Under the pieces are notes generated by a model. The model saw only the letters and a program-made list of their open reading frames with translations, ran no database searches and had not been told where the DNA came from. Both the position numbers and the translations under genes were made by a program. Positions 22,606 through 33,989 of a DNA stretch of 64,000 bases are shown here, in pieces; position 1 is the stretch's first letter, and each line of letters begins with the position of its first letter. Source of the DNA: Cyclina sinensis (taxonomy: Eukaryota; Mollusca; Bivalvia; Venerida; Veneridae); the NCBI GenBank assembly GCA_012932295.1, contig JAAONU010000006.1, positions 31,150,882 to 31,214,881 on the forward strand. The letters run 5' to 3'.

Positions 22606-24879
22606 CTAGGACTGCAAATAACCCCTGAAAAGAATGGAAAAAGTGGTCTCATTTATCAAAAAACACTTCAATCTAGAAAAATCAACATAAAATTTTGATT
22701 ACCATAATTATACCTACATCCAAACGCCCAACAGACATTAATTCAAAATTTAATCCAATGCAATTTTAATAATACAAACTAGTTACAGGACCATCTGTGC
22801 GTATACATGTATACATAGACTTGCACAGCTTCCAGTCAAGATCTATGACAACATGGTAAGAACCCAGTTATTCGAAAAATACTATATTCAGGGAACATCT
22901 CAAGTTTATTTAAAGGGGACATTAATGGAAGCACTTAATGAAGTTTGGGATTAAAATTGATCAACAGGAGCATTTAAATGGGTGAATGCGGTATTCAATT
23001 CTTCAAGTTCCAATTTCCTTATTTTACATGATGGTAAGTAAGTTTTTGCAGTTTATATAATGATCCCAGTAGAAGACTACTTCAACCAGTACTTGCACTG
23101 AAAGTGTGGGAAGGCTACTGAGTCTTCGCCCTCGCTGGATTTGAAATCAAGACTCCTGCACTCAGTGAGAAATTCAAACACTCAGTATGGTGGTATTAAA
23201 TTACCAAATGAAATAATTTTACCTTTCTGTTGGTGCAATGACTTAATTTCATATATAATTTTGTAAGAACTTTCAAACTACTGGTAATAACCCTGAAACT
23301 TAAGACATTCATAGTGAATCAGGCCACAACACATTCTTTTAAATCACAGATATGGACAGGACATTTCAGAATGGTTAAATGTCACTGGTGGTATTACTAC
23401 ATGATCACCAGAATCAGCTGTTGAAAAGCCTTAATATAGGACTGTTACTTGGTAACTCTGGTTTTTAAAATATAATTAATACAAATGTTACTATTTACTT
23501 ACGGCAATTTCATTCGCATGAAAACCCTGCACATGAAAAATGATATAATGATGGCTGCAAATCCCACACAGAACAACAATATTCTGTTTAGCTTCGGCAT
23601 TATGGGAGCATTAGTCTGGTCAAGTATAACAAATCCTAGTCCTCCCAAGGTAAACAGAAAACTTGATGCTAATCCTTCCATAATATACTGTCCATTTACT
23701 CTGTAAGGCATAAATGCTACCTGAAAGACAACATGAAAAACATGTTACCATCACGTTGCAGCAATATTCAAATTTACATAAATTGAGGACATTCTGTCAT
23801 AAAATAAAACATCCTTTTCAAGTTACTTAAATTCACAGCAAAATGAAATGTGTGTTTTGAACATTCTTTGCTTGTGTCTAGTTCACTTTTCAATGACATT
23901 GTCAATTTACAATGAACTTACAGGTTTAGAATTTCCCTTTTCATCTGTTGTAGATCCAATGCTTGGTGGTTCAACAATAACATCATAAATTATGCCTGAA
24001 ATATATAGAAAACATGCATTAATATACAAAGAAATTTCACTAATAACTGTGAGTAAAGTATCACCATAAAAGCTCCTGTAAAAACTAACTAATTTATGCC
24101 AGATGGCCTTTACTTTTAACAAACCCTTCACATTTCCCACTTTATTTTAAGGTATATAATTTTAGTATACATCTTATTTTACTTCACTTTTTAACAATTC
24201 TTAGTGGCTTGACACGCCAACTGTCTACATCTTCGCAAGGGGTTTGACAGAAAAGGAAAACAGATATATAGTGTACAGATCATAGGTCATAAGACCAATA
24301 AATGATACTGCATATTTTAAGTCAGCTGTCAAATCTTGTTACAGATCAAAATATAAGACACCTAAAACATGAGGCTAATTAGACTTAGAGTTTAAGTAAA
24401 TATGAATTTTCACTACACAAATTAAAATTTCAGTCAACTGAATGCAAAAAGAAATTGCAGAGATTTGCAGGCAGTACTCTACATCATCTCACATATATAC
24501 TGATAACTTTCTTTAACAATTCTGACCATGCACAGAATAATGATTATTATGTCTGCCGAGCAGGACTGTTAAGATTATCTGCACCTGGGTGCATTTAAGG
24601 ATTCTCAATTCTTAGTGGGCAGGGCAAGTGCGCGTTTCATTCCCTGATTTTTTATATACAAAAATGAAGAACTCTTAAATGATTAAACAATACAATTTCA
24701 AGCTCCTGTGAATATTCTGTAAAACCATCGCATTTCTTACCTCCGGTGACAAGAAAGTATGACAGCAAAACCAGAGCAAACATTGTCATTGCAGATGGTT
24801 GTTTAACCCATGACGGCTTTTTTAACCTCAAATGAGGACATTCTAGAACCGTAAATGGTATATTGTACAGAGTTTCCAT
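22606..24879 (-). CDS. OSTC: OSTC, oligosaccharyltransferase complex subunit (complete)
   Basis: Minus-strand exons 24879-24741, 23995-23922, 23720-23503 and 22624-22606 join in phase (GT-AG) to 450 nt: 149 residues plus TAG, the usual length of animal OSTC/DC2. The start [15 protein letters not shown], the block [14 protein letters not shown], and the block [18 protein letters not shown] match the family closely. Hydrophobic segments near residues 33-50, 84-104 and 117-137 fit its multi-pass ER-membrane topology. It links the STT3A-type oligosaccharyltransferase to the Sec61 translocon for co-translational N-glycosylation. The end differs slightly, with RMKLPGYLQS. The tiny fourth exon (19 nt) supplies the last residues and stop. 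Its 3' end faces the helicase gene 13.7 kb away. Confidence 0.95.
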
Positions 24880-24945
24880 CGTTGATGTGGCACTACCGGA
24901 AGTTTAATCTATAACCGGAAACGCTCAACCGACGGTGTAGCATGA
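24880..24945 (-). promoter_or_regulatory. Candidate OSTC promoter/5'UTR with two ETS-like sites
   Basis: ACCGGAAGT (24895-24903) and AACCGGAAAC (24913-24922) lie 16-43 bases upstream of the ATG. CCGGAA cores are the ETS/GABP motif common in TATA-less housekeeping promoters. The transcription start is not visible from sequence alone. Confidence 0.4.
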
Positions 24946-24998
24946 GATTTGTAAGACCGTAAAAATCGTAAGATCTTTCGATATTCAAAGAACACCCA

Positions 24999-24999
<1 letters not shown>

Positions 25000-25030
<31 letters not shown>
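25000..25030. repeat. Poly-A run, 31 nt
   Basis: An uninterrupted A homopolymer upstream of OSTC. Its length may be unreliable in the assembly. No retroposed gene body was recognised beside it. Confidence 0.8.
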
Positions 25031-25034
<4 letters not shown>

Positions 25035-25475
25035 ATGCGAAAAATCAATTAAAAAGCAGATTTAAAAATAAAATAAAATCTAATTGATTTAATTAATTAT
25101 TAAAGTATGAGAATAATTTTAATGCTTTGACCATATGTATTTCATTTTACAGGTTGTTATGAGTTAATATGTTTGTGGTCTCTTGTTATTGTCGGCAAAT
25201 AGCTTTATAGTTAATGTATTTATGTATGATAAAAGCCGACTTTAAATAAAGTTTCTTGTAAAATACGTGATTTAAAGCACACCATAAGTTGTTATAAATG
25301 ATGGTTAAATTAAAACTTTGTTAAAGAATTGTTGTAATTAAAATTTTATGTTTTTATTGCCTTGAATTTTTTTTGTATGTTGACACATAAAGGGTAAGGA
25401 AATGAACGAATAGAAGAATGTTTCATAATAACGTTTTTAGCAACTGACAGTTGCGAACTATATTTCATATTCATA

Positions 25476-25735
25476 TGAATGAATGAATGAATGAATGAAT
25501 GAATATGAAAAGTGAATGATTGGATGAAAAAATGAGCAATATAACAAATGAATGTATTAAGTGATTAACGAACAACTGAGCGAATGAATGACTGAGTGAA
25601 TGAATAAATAAGCGAATGAATGAATGTTTAAATGAATGAGTGAATGAATGAATAAACAAACGAGCAAGCGAGTCACGGAGGGAAAGAACGAATGAATGAA
25701 GTGACTGAGTGACTGACCGACCGACCGATTTAAAT
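25476..25735. repeat. Degenerate (GAAT)n tract
   Basis: A pure GAATGAATGAATG stretch grades into AATGAGTGAATG and GACTGACC variants. It creates a spurious 99-codon His/Ser-rich frame on minus. Confidence 0.85.
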
Positions 25736-26167
25736 TTACACGTACTTAACACTTTACAAATGATTACCAAACTTTTATAACTTGGCTAGACAGACTTCTT
25801 TGCAACATCCCAGGATGTTGTTAAGCACAAAAAAAACTTTCATGGTATAGAATTGCACTTATATTCTATTTAATATTTCAACAGCCACTTCTCTTACACC
25901 GTCCCACTTGAAATATTTTTTACAAGGCACATTAACTTTGTTTTCTCTTCATATAACATATTTAAGATTCTCCCGCTCTGATCATTCGTTGAATATTTCT
26001 TGAAAACTTTAAATTACATATTCACACATTTCACTGTAAGAAACGTAAGTCTTATTGAAACTGAGTTCCCTGCCTTCCACTTTTACTCAAAACAATTCCA
26101 ATTAAAACTTAATTGCAGTTTCACTTTGTATGAATGAGACCTGCATGTCAGAATAACATTATTCAGT

Positions 26168-26757
26168 ATGTTTTCCTATACTTTTGTAAATGCAACGAAA
26201 ACTTTCACTGGAAAGGAACTGAAAGCTATGAGCTCTTTATTATCTATCACAAGATCATTAGATATAGCTACTCCAATCATGTTAAACATATTTGATAGAT
26301 ACGTGACTTCAATAATCAATTATTCTTGTGAAGTATGGGGCTTTGTTAAAATCTGAACAACTAGAAAGAATTCATAGAAATGTTTTAAAGAAATTGCTTA
26401 ATATGAAAATGTCAGCCTGTAATTCTGTATTGTACGGTGAAACTGGAAAATTCCCATTATATGTAGTAAGACAAACAAGAATTATTAAATATTTTTTCAA
26501 ACTTTATACAGAGAAAAGCAATAACTGTTTACTTGAGACATAATGTATTCGAAGATGAAAACATTGTAAAGAAATTATTGCAAGAATGTGACTTCAACGA
26601 TGTATGGATATACCCAACGTCTGTAGATATCAATGCCTTTATACCACCTTTACGTAGACAATTATTTGATTTGTATATAGGTAGTTGGAGAAATCTTAAA
26701 CAAGGTTTTGAAATAAGATATGATAAGATATGTTTATTTAAGTCTCACTCTGCGTGA
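26168..26757 (+). pseudogene. Decayed non-LTR retrotransposon ORF2, C-terminal part
   Basis: Three overlapping frames in sequence read as one product: YVTSIINYSCEVWGF, then RIHRNVLKKLLNMK and LYGETGKFPLYVVRQ, then a DVW..LRRQLFDLYIGSW segment. This order is typical of the region after the reverse-transcriptase palm in LINEs of animals. Two frameshifts (near 26340 and 26535) break it, and no palm domain or endonuclease is present. It is a 5'-truncated dead copy. Confidence 0.65.
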
Positions 26758-27009
26758 TACAAAAATATAAAACATATAAAAAAATGACAACGTTACAATC
26801 ATGCAAACCTTTCTTATAAGAAATATGAGAGACTATAAAAACAGTATTTTTTTACAAAATTAAAAAATATGACAAATCACTATCATTAATTTATAAAACA
26901 CTATAATATATTAGTTATAAAATAATCTATTATACATTGATAAGTAAAAACATTCAATTATACAACAGATTTTTTCTCCTACTTAAGATGTTAAAACAGG
27001 TTTTGGCAC

Positions 27010-27266
27010 TTAAGCAGGGTACGCCAATTAAATCATATTGACAATGATCTTGACCTTGACCTGGGGGAGGCGGAACCTACGCTCTGCACATTGTCTCATT
27101 ATGGTTAACATTTCCACATGTAGTTTAAATTTCCTCCAATCAATTCAAGAGATACAAAGTGGACACGAAATTGCTAACGGAAGGATGGATGGTCGGACGG
27201 ACAGACGGACAAAAAGACTGACGGACGACCAAAACATAACATAATAGCTCCCTTCGGGCGTATAAA
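27010..27266 (-). repeat. Bivalve-type interspersed repeat with GGACGGACAGACGG
   Basis: On minus it starts with a T-run and ATACGCCCGAAGGGAGCTATTATG, runs through GTCCGTCTGTCCGTCC, and ends near AGGTCAAGGTCAAGATC. GAGCTATTATG resembles the element starts at 5120 and 21530. A clear 3' end was not found. Confidence 0.4.
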
Positions 27267-27349
27267 AACCAAATAGAAGTGATCGCTACTTGATACATAA
27301 ACAACAACAGTTGTACTGAAAGTTTTGATATAGAATCGAACAGCATATT

Positions 27350-28140
27350 TGATGAAAATTTAGTTTGTTTCGTTTACGTTATCAAACAGGCATAAATATT
27401 CCAGAACAAGATCGCCATGTATCGCTCACACAGATAGCTAAATGTTCAAATTGCATTGTTATCTTCAAAAGTTTTCATATAGTCATATTTTGAAAACAAA
27501 ATTGCCCTGCCCTCTGTCAGCCAAGATTTTATAAATCACAAATAGCTTGAAGAAAATATTATAAAGATCCACCAAAGGGACATTTTTATAAACATATTTT
27601 GGATACGGCAAATGGTTTCTGAGAAACGGATTTTCAAAATTTTCTATGAAGTCATATGGTGAAAACTTGCCTATCCCTTGTCAGCCAAGATTTTCAAATG
27701 TTTGAAAAGGATGTGATCAGACGTGTTTTACGTGTCTCAAAATATATTGGAAAATAGAATAAAGAGTTTGTTTTGTGGGTTATAAAGCTGATGGATATAT
27801 TCGCTATGATCTCAGGAAAGAAATTAAGATAAAGATTTCAAACTAAATGTGTCATTGTATGTAATTTAAAGGCAAAATCCTCATACCTATTTAGTTTTAT
27901 GTGATATTGTTAGTGGGTAACAAGTGTTCGGTCTGCACAGGATTGACTGACTATCTATGACCACTTGATACAACGGGAAGACAAATGTGACATTGCTACA
28001 AGTATAAAAAATATTGTCTTTGACAAATAAAGTAACCCGGATGTCGTTTGATACTCCAGATCAAAGTAATAGTCAAAAAGAACTTTAAGCTCTCCAGAAC
28101 TTAAACGCATTACTAAGCGTTCATCCTACGCTCAAACCGT
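27350..28140. other. Intergenic DNA with two ~165-bp repeat units
   Basis: GTCAGCCAAGATTTT recurs at ~27517 and ~27682, with GAAGTCATAT/TAGTCATAT and GAAAAC context in both. Nothing else recognised. Confidence 0.4.
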
Positions 28141-28660
28141 TATGTCCACACCAGACCCCTTGCTGGCTTCCATTAGTCGCGAGTTTACTTTTTCCATGCC
28201 AAGTTTCACTATTCCTGACGATGCCAAGTGTAGGATTGCTGTTGTCTTTGTTGAAACTTTTAAAAACCAGAGTGAATCATTGGTTGAAAAAAATTGCTTC
28301 AGGTGTGATTGACAAACTTAACGAGAAAATCGAACTTGTAGAATATGTAAATAACAATTTTGCCCGTAAAATTGTGGAACTTTGTTGTAAAATGTCTTAC
28401 CTTGAATATGAATCAGATGTCCAAGACCATTGTTCTCAGAGGAAGCTACTACGTGCGTCAGGCATATGTGCAACCAAAGGAGAGATCTTATTCTGAAAGT
28501 ATGCAAGGTTGTTGGTGCTGATATTTCCATAAATGAGAGAGACAGATCTCACATAGTAGGGAAACCGAATCGCTAAAAAACTGACAAGCCTTATAAGCCC
28601 AGGGACATAATAGAGAAAATTATTTCATATCGTTCTCGACAGAAGTTATTTAAAAAAAAC
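28141..28660 (+). pseudogene. Decayed LINE ORF1-like fragment
   Basis: A shift from the frame at 28221-28496 leads into RDRSHIVGKPNR, a stop, then YKPRDIIEKIISYRSRQKLF. The pairing of a D(I)RSHRVG motif with PRDII.K..SYR.RQKL is the RNA-binding core of invertebrate LINE ORF1 proteins. A short coiled-coil-like run (LNEKIELVEYVNNN) precedes it. The in-frame stop and frame change show it is dead. It lies downstream of the ORF2 remnant, so the two do not form one element in normal order. Confidence 0.55.
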
Positions 28661-29139
28661 AACAACAAACAAACGGATATGCAAACTCGTACGCAAATGT
28701 AGACATTATTTGCAAGAGAAGTTTTCTTCTTTTCAAAGATCGAGAATACCTCAGGTCCAGGCAACTGCTTGATGCCTGACCTTCCGACGGCAACATCGTC
28801 TGAAAGACAATAAATCGAAAGTAAGCAGAATAGTTGATGCCAACGACTTTGACCAATTTTTGCCGAGCGTGCCTTGGCCAGTGGAAGATGATTCCCACAA
28901 TGAAACTCAGTGACTGTCTTGCTGAAACTAAATGTCTTTAAAAGGTTAGACATAAACGTTAAGCATAGACCAACAGATTCTAATGTTTGTTTAAACATTA
29001 ACGTAGCAAAATCATCATCATTTAACTTACAGATATTTTGTTTAGCTGATGTTTTGTTTACCTGCTGTTTTGTTTAATAATTTTCATTCTTGTCCACACA
29101 TCATTTTTCTTGGTTGTTGATTCATTTGACTTTATAGTT

Positions 29140-29815
29140 AGATATATTTGGTTTGTAGCATCATCTAGTGGATCTCTACCAAAATCATATGAATCATGTC
29201 TCCTGGGTCAGAATTGGCCCTTACCCAGGGGTCCCGACTTGTTTAGGTAAAACTTTAAAAATCTTCTCGTCAGAAACCACTACATCTAGAGTCTAAATAT
29301 TTTGTGTGTAGCATTGTCTAGTGGACCTCTACCAAGTTTATACAAATCCTGACCCCTGGATCAAAATTGGTCCCACCCCATGGTCACTTGGTTTTACATA
29401 GAGTTATATAAGAAAAAAAATCTACCTTTCAGAAACCAGAAGGCCTAGAGTTTAGATGTTTTGTGTGTACCATTGTCTAGTGGTCCCGCCCTAGGGGCCA
29501 CTTGCTTTTACATAGAATTATATAGGAAAACATCTAAAAACAATCTTCTTTTCTGAAACCACATAGGCCATGAACGTAGATATTTGGTTTATAACATTTA
29601 CAAAAATCTTATAAATCATGGCTCTCGGGTAACAACTTGTCCCATTCTAGGGATCATTTGATTTTACTTAGACTTATAAAGAAAAACTTAAAAAATCTTC
29701 TCACCAGAAACCATAAGGCCTAGAGTTTAGATACTTGCTGTGTGGTTTTGTATAGTGGATCTCTATTAATTTGGTACAAATCATGGCCCAATGGTCATGA
29801 GGAACCCAGAGGGGC
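29140..29815 (+). repeat. Family I tandem units without ends
   Basis: Four to five ~140-165-bp units repeat CTTCT..TCAGAAACCA, AGAGTTTAGAT and TAGTGGATCTCTACCAA. The terminal arms and hairpin seen in other family I copies are absent. Confidence 0.55.
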
Positions 29816-30962
29816 GAAGACAGTTCTGTTATATTGTTGTGATTACTTCATGAACGTTAACTTTATGAATTAACGTAAAATACAACGAAAGTAGTAAGCA
29901 TTTAAAACCTAACTAAAGTTTGAATTGAACTGTTAAAAAATTCCTAATCGTATAACGCACATACAAATAGTTCTTAAACAAGTATTGGCTTGATTGCAAC
30001 TGTAAGAGCTCCCCGACTACGACTGTGGCGGGTTTATTTTTTGTTGTTGTTGTAAACTATGCATCATACACAGTATAAAACAGTTCTCCATATGATTTTA
30101 TATTTGTGATCAAGTTGACGTTATTGATTCAAGTTGTCATATTAAATTAGAGCATTTGAGCATGGTACATGTTGTGTGTTTTAAGTAAGAATCAGGAGAT
30201 TTTGGTGCAGGAATCTGACACAAATATTTGGCATCATTAAGGACAAAAAATGCTGAAGCTATATATCATTTGCATGCATCGTAACAGGAGTTTGATAACT
30301 GGAGTTTGATAACTGGATTCTACATGCAAATGGAATTTGAGGATAATTGTATTTCCAAGCGTCAGACTTGAACAGAAATTTAATGACAAGAATTTATCTT
30401 ACTTAACATTTAAACTTTGAGTAGAAACAAACACACAGTTAAATCAGGAATTTAAGCTAAAGTTTAGACAGTATCTATATTTGCTTGAGTTACCAAAGAG
30501 CAGATAATTTGTTTCACGTTGTTTGATTGATTTTTACAAGCAAAACTGAGTGGTAGTTTGTCACTTACACCAGGAGGCTTAAACCATATACCTCTTACAG
30601 GCAATCTCCTCTATAGACTCACTGCAAGTAAAGAAATAAATCAAGACTTTATTTGTCCAAAAGAATTGCCTCAGCCTTTTTCATTATAAGACTTTTTTTC
30701 TTGATTATGTATCAGTTGTATCTGGTTTATTATTTGCAATCGACAACTTTGACATATTGATCATGGAGAAAGCAGTCATCAGAGGATTTGCTATGCCATC
30801 ATTTAAAAATCAGTTGTGTAAATATGCCAAATTGAGGATGTTTTTTTCTTCTTTTGCATTGCCTGCCGAGTCCAGAACTTTCAGTGCTTTGATTTATATT
30901 ATTAGTAACTCTTTGGTATAAATTACGCTTGCACATTGGCACGTGAGATGGTTTACTCTCAA
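29816..30962. other. AT-rich intergenic DNA, nothing recognised
   Basis: No coding similarity or element structure. A short duplicated phrase GGAGTTTGATAACTGG occurs twice near 30290-30315. Confidence 0.4.
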
Positions 30963-30997
30963 CAGGGCCTTAATTTACATAATAAATTAAGGCCCTG
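30963..30997. repeat. Perfect 15-bp-stem hairpin flanked by 7-bp direct repeats
   Basis: CAGGGCCTTAATTTA (30963-30977), 5-nt loop CATAA, TAAATTAAGGCCCTG (30983-30997). CTCTCAA precedes (30956-30962) and follows (30998-31004) exactly. Confidence 0.7.
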
Positions 30998-31157
30998 CTC
31001 TCAACTATATTTATTTTATTGAAATGAAAATACTAGAGCTTTTTCAGTTTTTTTAATGTTTTTTTTTTTTAATTTATTTTTTTTGCTTTATATACAGTTT
31101 TATACTTTCAGTATAGTATGGCTTCCTAAAGTATTTTCCGTTTTTCTTTTTTAAAAG

Positions 31158-31437
31158 CAGGCGCGTAGCTGCCTATACGCGAGTACGCAGCTGAATCCAC
31201 ATTATTTTGACCAAAAAAAAAAAATAAACGAAAGTAAAGCTATTCATCTCCATTTTTATGCTAAAATAAATGGATTTTCGTTGGTCAAGAAAGCTCTCCG
31301 GAGGCCCCAAAACGCACCAAATTGCACCATTTATTTCAAAATTTTCAGGGGGGGGGGGGGGGGGGGGGGGGGGCATGCCCCCTGACCCCCCTAGATTATT
31401 TTGAATCCACATTCTTTATAGGCTAGCTACGCGCCTG
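31158..31437. mobile_element. MITE with CAGGCGCGTAGC ends, possible hAT-like
   Basis: The left end CAGGCGCGTAGCT.GCCTATA is mirrored by TATAGGCTAGCTACGCGCCTG at the right (one extra base), and AAAAG lies on both sides (31153-31157, 31438-31442). It is 280 bp and non-coding. It contains a 33-34-nt G homopolymer (~31350-31372 onward) then GCATGCCCCCTGACCCCCC. A CAG start and 5-bp duplication fit some hAT lineages; the superfamily is inferred. Confidence 0.6.
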
Positions 31438-31979
31438 AAAAGAGAAATAACTTTGCATTGAGTTTAAAGCAATTTCTACACAGAGTTACTTCTCCTTTTA
31501 TATCAGTAACCACTACGTTTATTATCACCGAAGTACGTCTTGAACTTTAAGAAATGTTTTGAAATCTTTCCTTTTTTGCTTATAAAAAGGTAAAACTAAA
31601 AAGCCGCAACAAAAAATGTTTTTAAAATCTTTTTTTTTCTTTTTTTTGCTGATAAAAAAGCTAAAAACTAAAAACCGCAACTAAAAAAAAATGTTTATTT
31701 TGTCGTAACCATCATCAAGTGACATGCGTGGTGACAGATCACGATTCTCTTTTCATAAGTTGTCGTTCTTTCTTGAAGGTGTACTGCAGCAAAGTGGTAC
31801 AGTACAGAAATAAATTATACAGCCAAAGAAATCCTCACTAAATAACCCTGGATAAAATAAGTAAATTTGAACTGAAGCAAACATTCATTCGTTTGATTGA
31901 TGAAATGATGAATTGATGAAATGATGAATTGAGTAATTGATTGATTTTAAAGATGAACCTATGGCTGATTAAAAGGAAA

Positions 31980-32125
31980 AGATAGAAAAAAAGAAAAAAA
32001 TGAAAGAAAGAAAGAAAAAAGAAAGGACAAATGAAAGAAAGGAGAACAAAGGAAGAACAAAGTAAAAAGTAAAACAGAACAAAAGAATGAAAGAAAAATA
32101 TATAAAAAAGAATGAAAAAAAGAGA
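31980..32125. repeat. Purine-rich low-complexity tract
   Basis: GAAA/GAAAAA-rich sequence on plus, giving a spurious Phe/Ser-rich frame on minus. Confidence 0.8.
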
Positions 32126-32357
32126 CATAACGGTTTATTTATAAGATGTTAATGTATTGAATTTAAATGTGATTTTTTTGTTCGCACAACAAATTTATAA
32201 AATTAAACTGTGACGATTCAGGTCTTCATGACCTTATTTTGCCTCCACATTCCATTTCTTTGTGAGTTGCAGTACATATGACTGTTTAATTTCTCGCTAT
32301 TTAATATTTATGAAACGGATGATTTTTAATTATTAAACAGACGAATGGACTTTAAAG

Positions 32358-32358
<1 letters not shown>

Positions 32359-32389
<31 letters not shown>
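32359..32389. repeat. (CAGA)n microsatellite
   Basis: About seven consecutive CAGA units. Confidence 0.85.
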
Positions 32390-33912
32390 AACAGTGTTGT
32401 TTATTTCATCTGCAGCAGACGTATCACGTATTATCCGGTATTTAAATGGAAAGGAAAGCTTATACCGTACACTTAACAATTAATACTATAAAAGCATCGA
32501 GTGCTTTTGACTTAAACAGTCCTTCAAGTTTCGTTCTGCCTATTAGAAAGTTAAGACCAATTTGCCTTTTTCTCTCAAGTTGTCAGAAATGTGCTTGACT
32601 GTTAGAAATAGCACAAAATGTGCTACATGAAGACAGAAGTATTTGTCGGTTAGTTTCATAGGAATAAAATCCATTCTATCTTTAAAAAAATCGTTGATAT
32701 TACGAGGAAAATTAATATTACACATGTAAGACTGGACTGTCTTTTCAAGTTTAAAAACAGCTGCTACCACTTGTATTATTATTCTTTCCTTTTTTATGCT
32801 AGATAGTGGTTATAGTAAGTTAGGAGTTTACCCCTCAGATTCAAACATTTTCTGGAATTAATTATGAATTCTGTATTGGTTTGGTTGAACGTATTACTAA
32901 CCATCTGTCAATTTATTGACTTGTATTTAATCACTTTGATATTTTGAACCAGGAATCAGTTCATTGATATGTGAATATCGTCTGCTGTCACAAAACTATA
33001 TATTCATGTAGGGAGTACACAGAAGTAGGTCTTTACCATAGCACAGTAATGGTTTGACTGACCAGTATAAAGGAAGCTACCCAGAAAAAAAAAAATGTCT
33101 CGCGGGAATTTTAAGGTTAATATGAATTGTTAGTGAAACTTTCAAACGACCTCTCAATTCTACAGTTACGTGATAGAAACAGACTATAGTTAGGCATGTG
33201 CAATGCAGAGAAGATGACAAATTAAACTAATAAGTTGCCAGGGTTACTGTTCAATGCTAATAAAAGACAAGCCAATCTCTTGCAATGTACTTAATGCTGT
33301 TTTACAGTGCATGCTACAGCGGGACAATTTAGGTAATAGGACAGACCAAAATCCTCGCGCTGAATCTAAATCCCTTTTTTTCGCCTTGGTATTTAAGCAC
33401 CGCCCGCCGGTACGCAAGAAATTTCTTAATGCAATAATTTGTGGTCAAAGTAGAAAATAAGTAAAGAAAAAATGATAAAATAATGCACTGATTTGCTCTC
33501 TTCGGAAAGAAAACATAACAAATATACATAAATGTCCAGTTTTGCTTACAAAGGGTATACAAAACAACAACAACAACAACAACAAAAAAAAAAAAACAGA
33601 ATATGCAATGCTTCTGACGAACACTCCCATAATACAAACAAGTAATTACAACTCCTTATCTACAATCTTAGGACACACGGTTTTATTAACTTGATGATAC
33701 ATCAACCAAATGCAAATGAGCTACAGTCACGTGGGAAGTCGCGAGATCCTAGGCAGATAGTCGTGCAACTTAACCATAAACGGAACTTTTATAGATCCTA
33801 AAATGCTGCCATTTTTTCAGCTATTTTGTTTTACCTGATGTGTTTATTTGAAGTGCACTGTCTTCTTTTTTATCGTGTTTTTGCATCTGTCATGGGGTCA
33901 TAAAAGTCTTGT
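32390..33912. other. Intergenic DNA, no supported gene
   Basis: Short open frames (for example minus 32543-32770 and plus 33254-33460) have no recognisable similarity or splice support. An (ACA)n run lies at 33563-33583. Confidence 0.35.
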
Positions 33913-33985
33913 GCCAAGAGTGGGACTCGAACCTACGACCTCCGCTTGCAAGTCATGTGCTCTACGATTTGAGCCACCCCTGCTG
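33913..33985 (-). repeat. tRNA-derived SINE head or tRNA-Ala(UGC) pseudogene
   Basis: On minus an A-box-like TGGCTCAAATCGTAGAGCAC (33975-33956), anticodon-loop CTTGCAA and B-box GGTTCGAGTCCC (33933-33922) are in tRNA order and spacing. D-stem GCTC/GAGC pairs, but the anticodon stem is mostly unpaired and the acceptor stem has mismatches. A functional tRNA is therefore unlikely. Confidence 0.55.
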
Positions 33986-33989
33986 GTGA

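Noticed and set aside
25471..25770. 99-codon His/Ser/Phe-rich frame on minus
   Set aside because: Product of the GAAT microsatellite.
28591..28998. 135-codon minus frame
   Set aside because: Lies antisense to the decayed LINE ORF1 region; no domain recognised.
31173..31412. Minus-strand frame with a polyproline run
   Set aside because: It is the translation of the G homopolymer inside the MITE; no other coding sign.
32543..32770. 75-codon minus frame
   Set aside because: No recognisable similarity, splice sites or neighbours supporting a gene.
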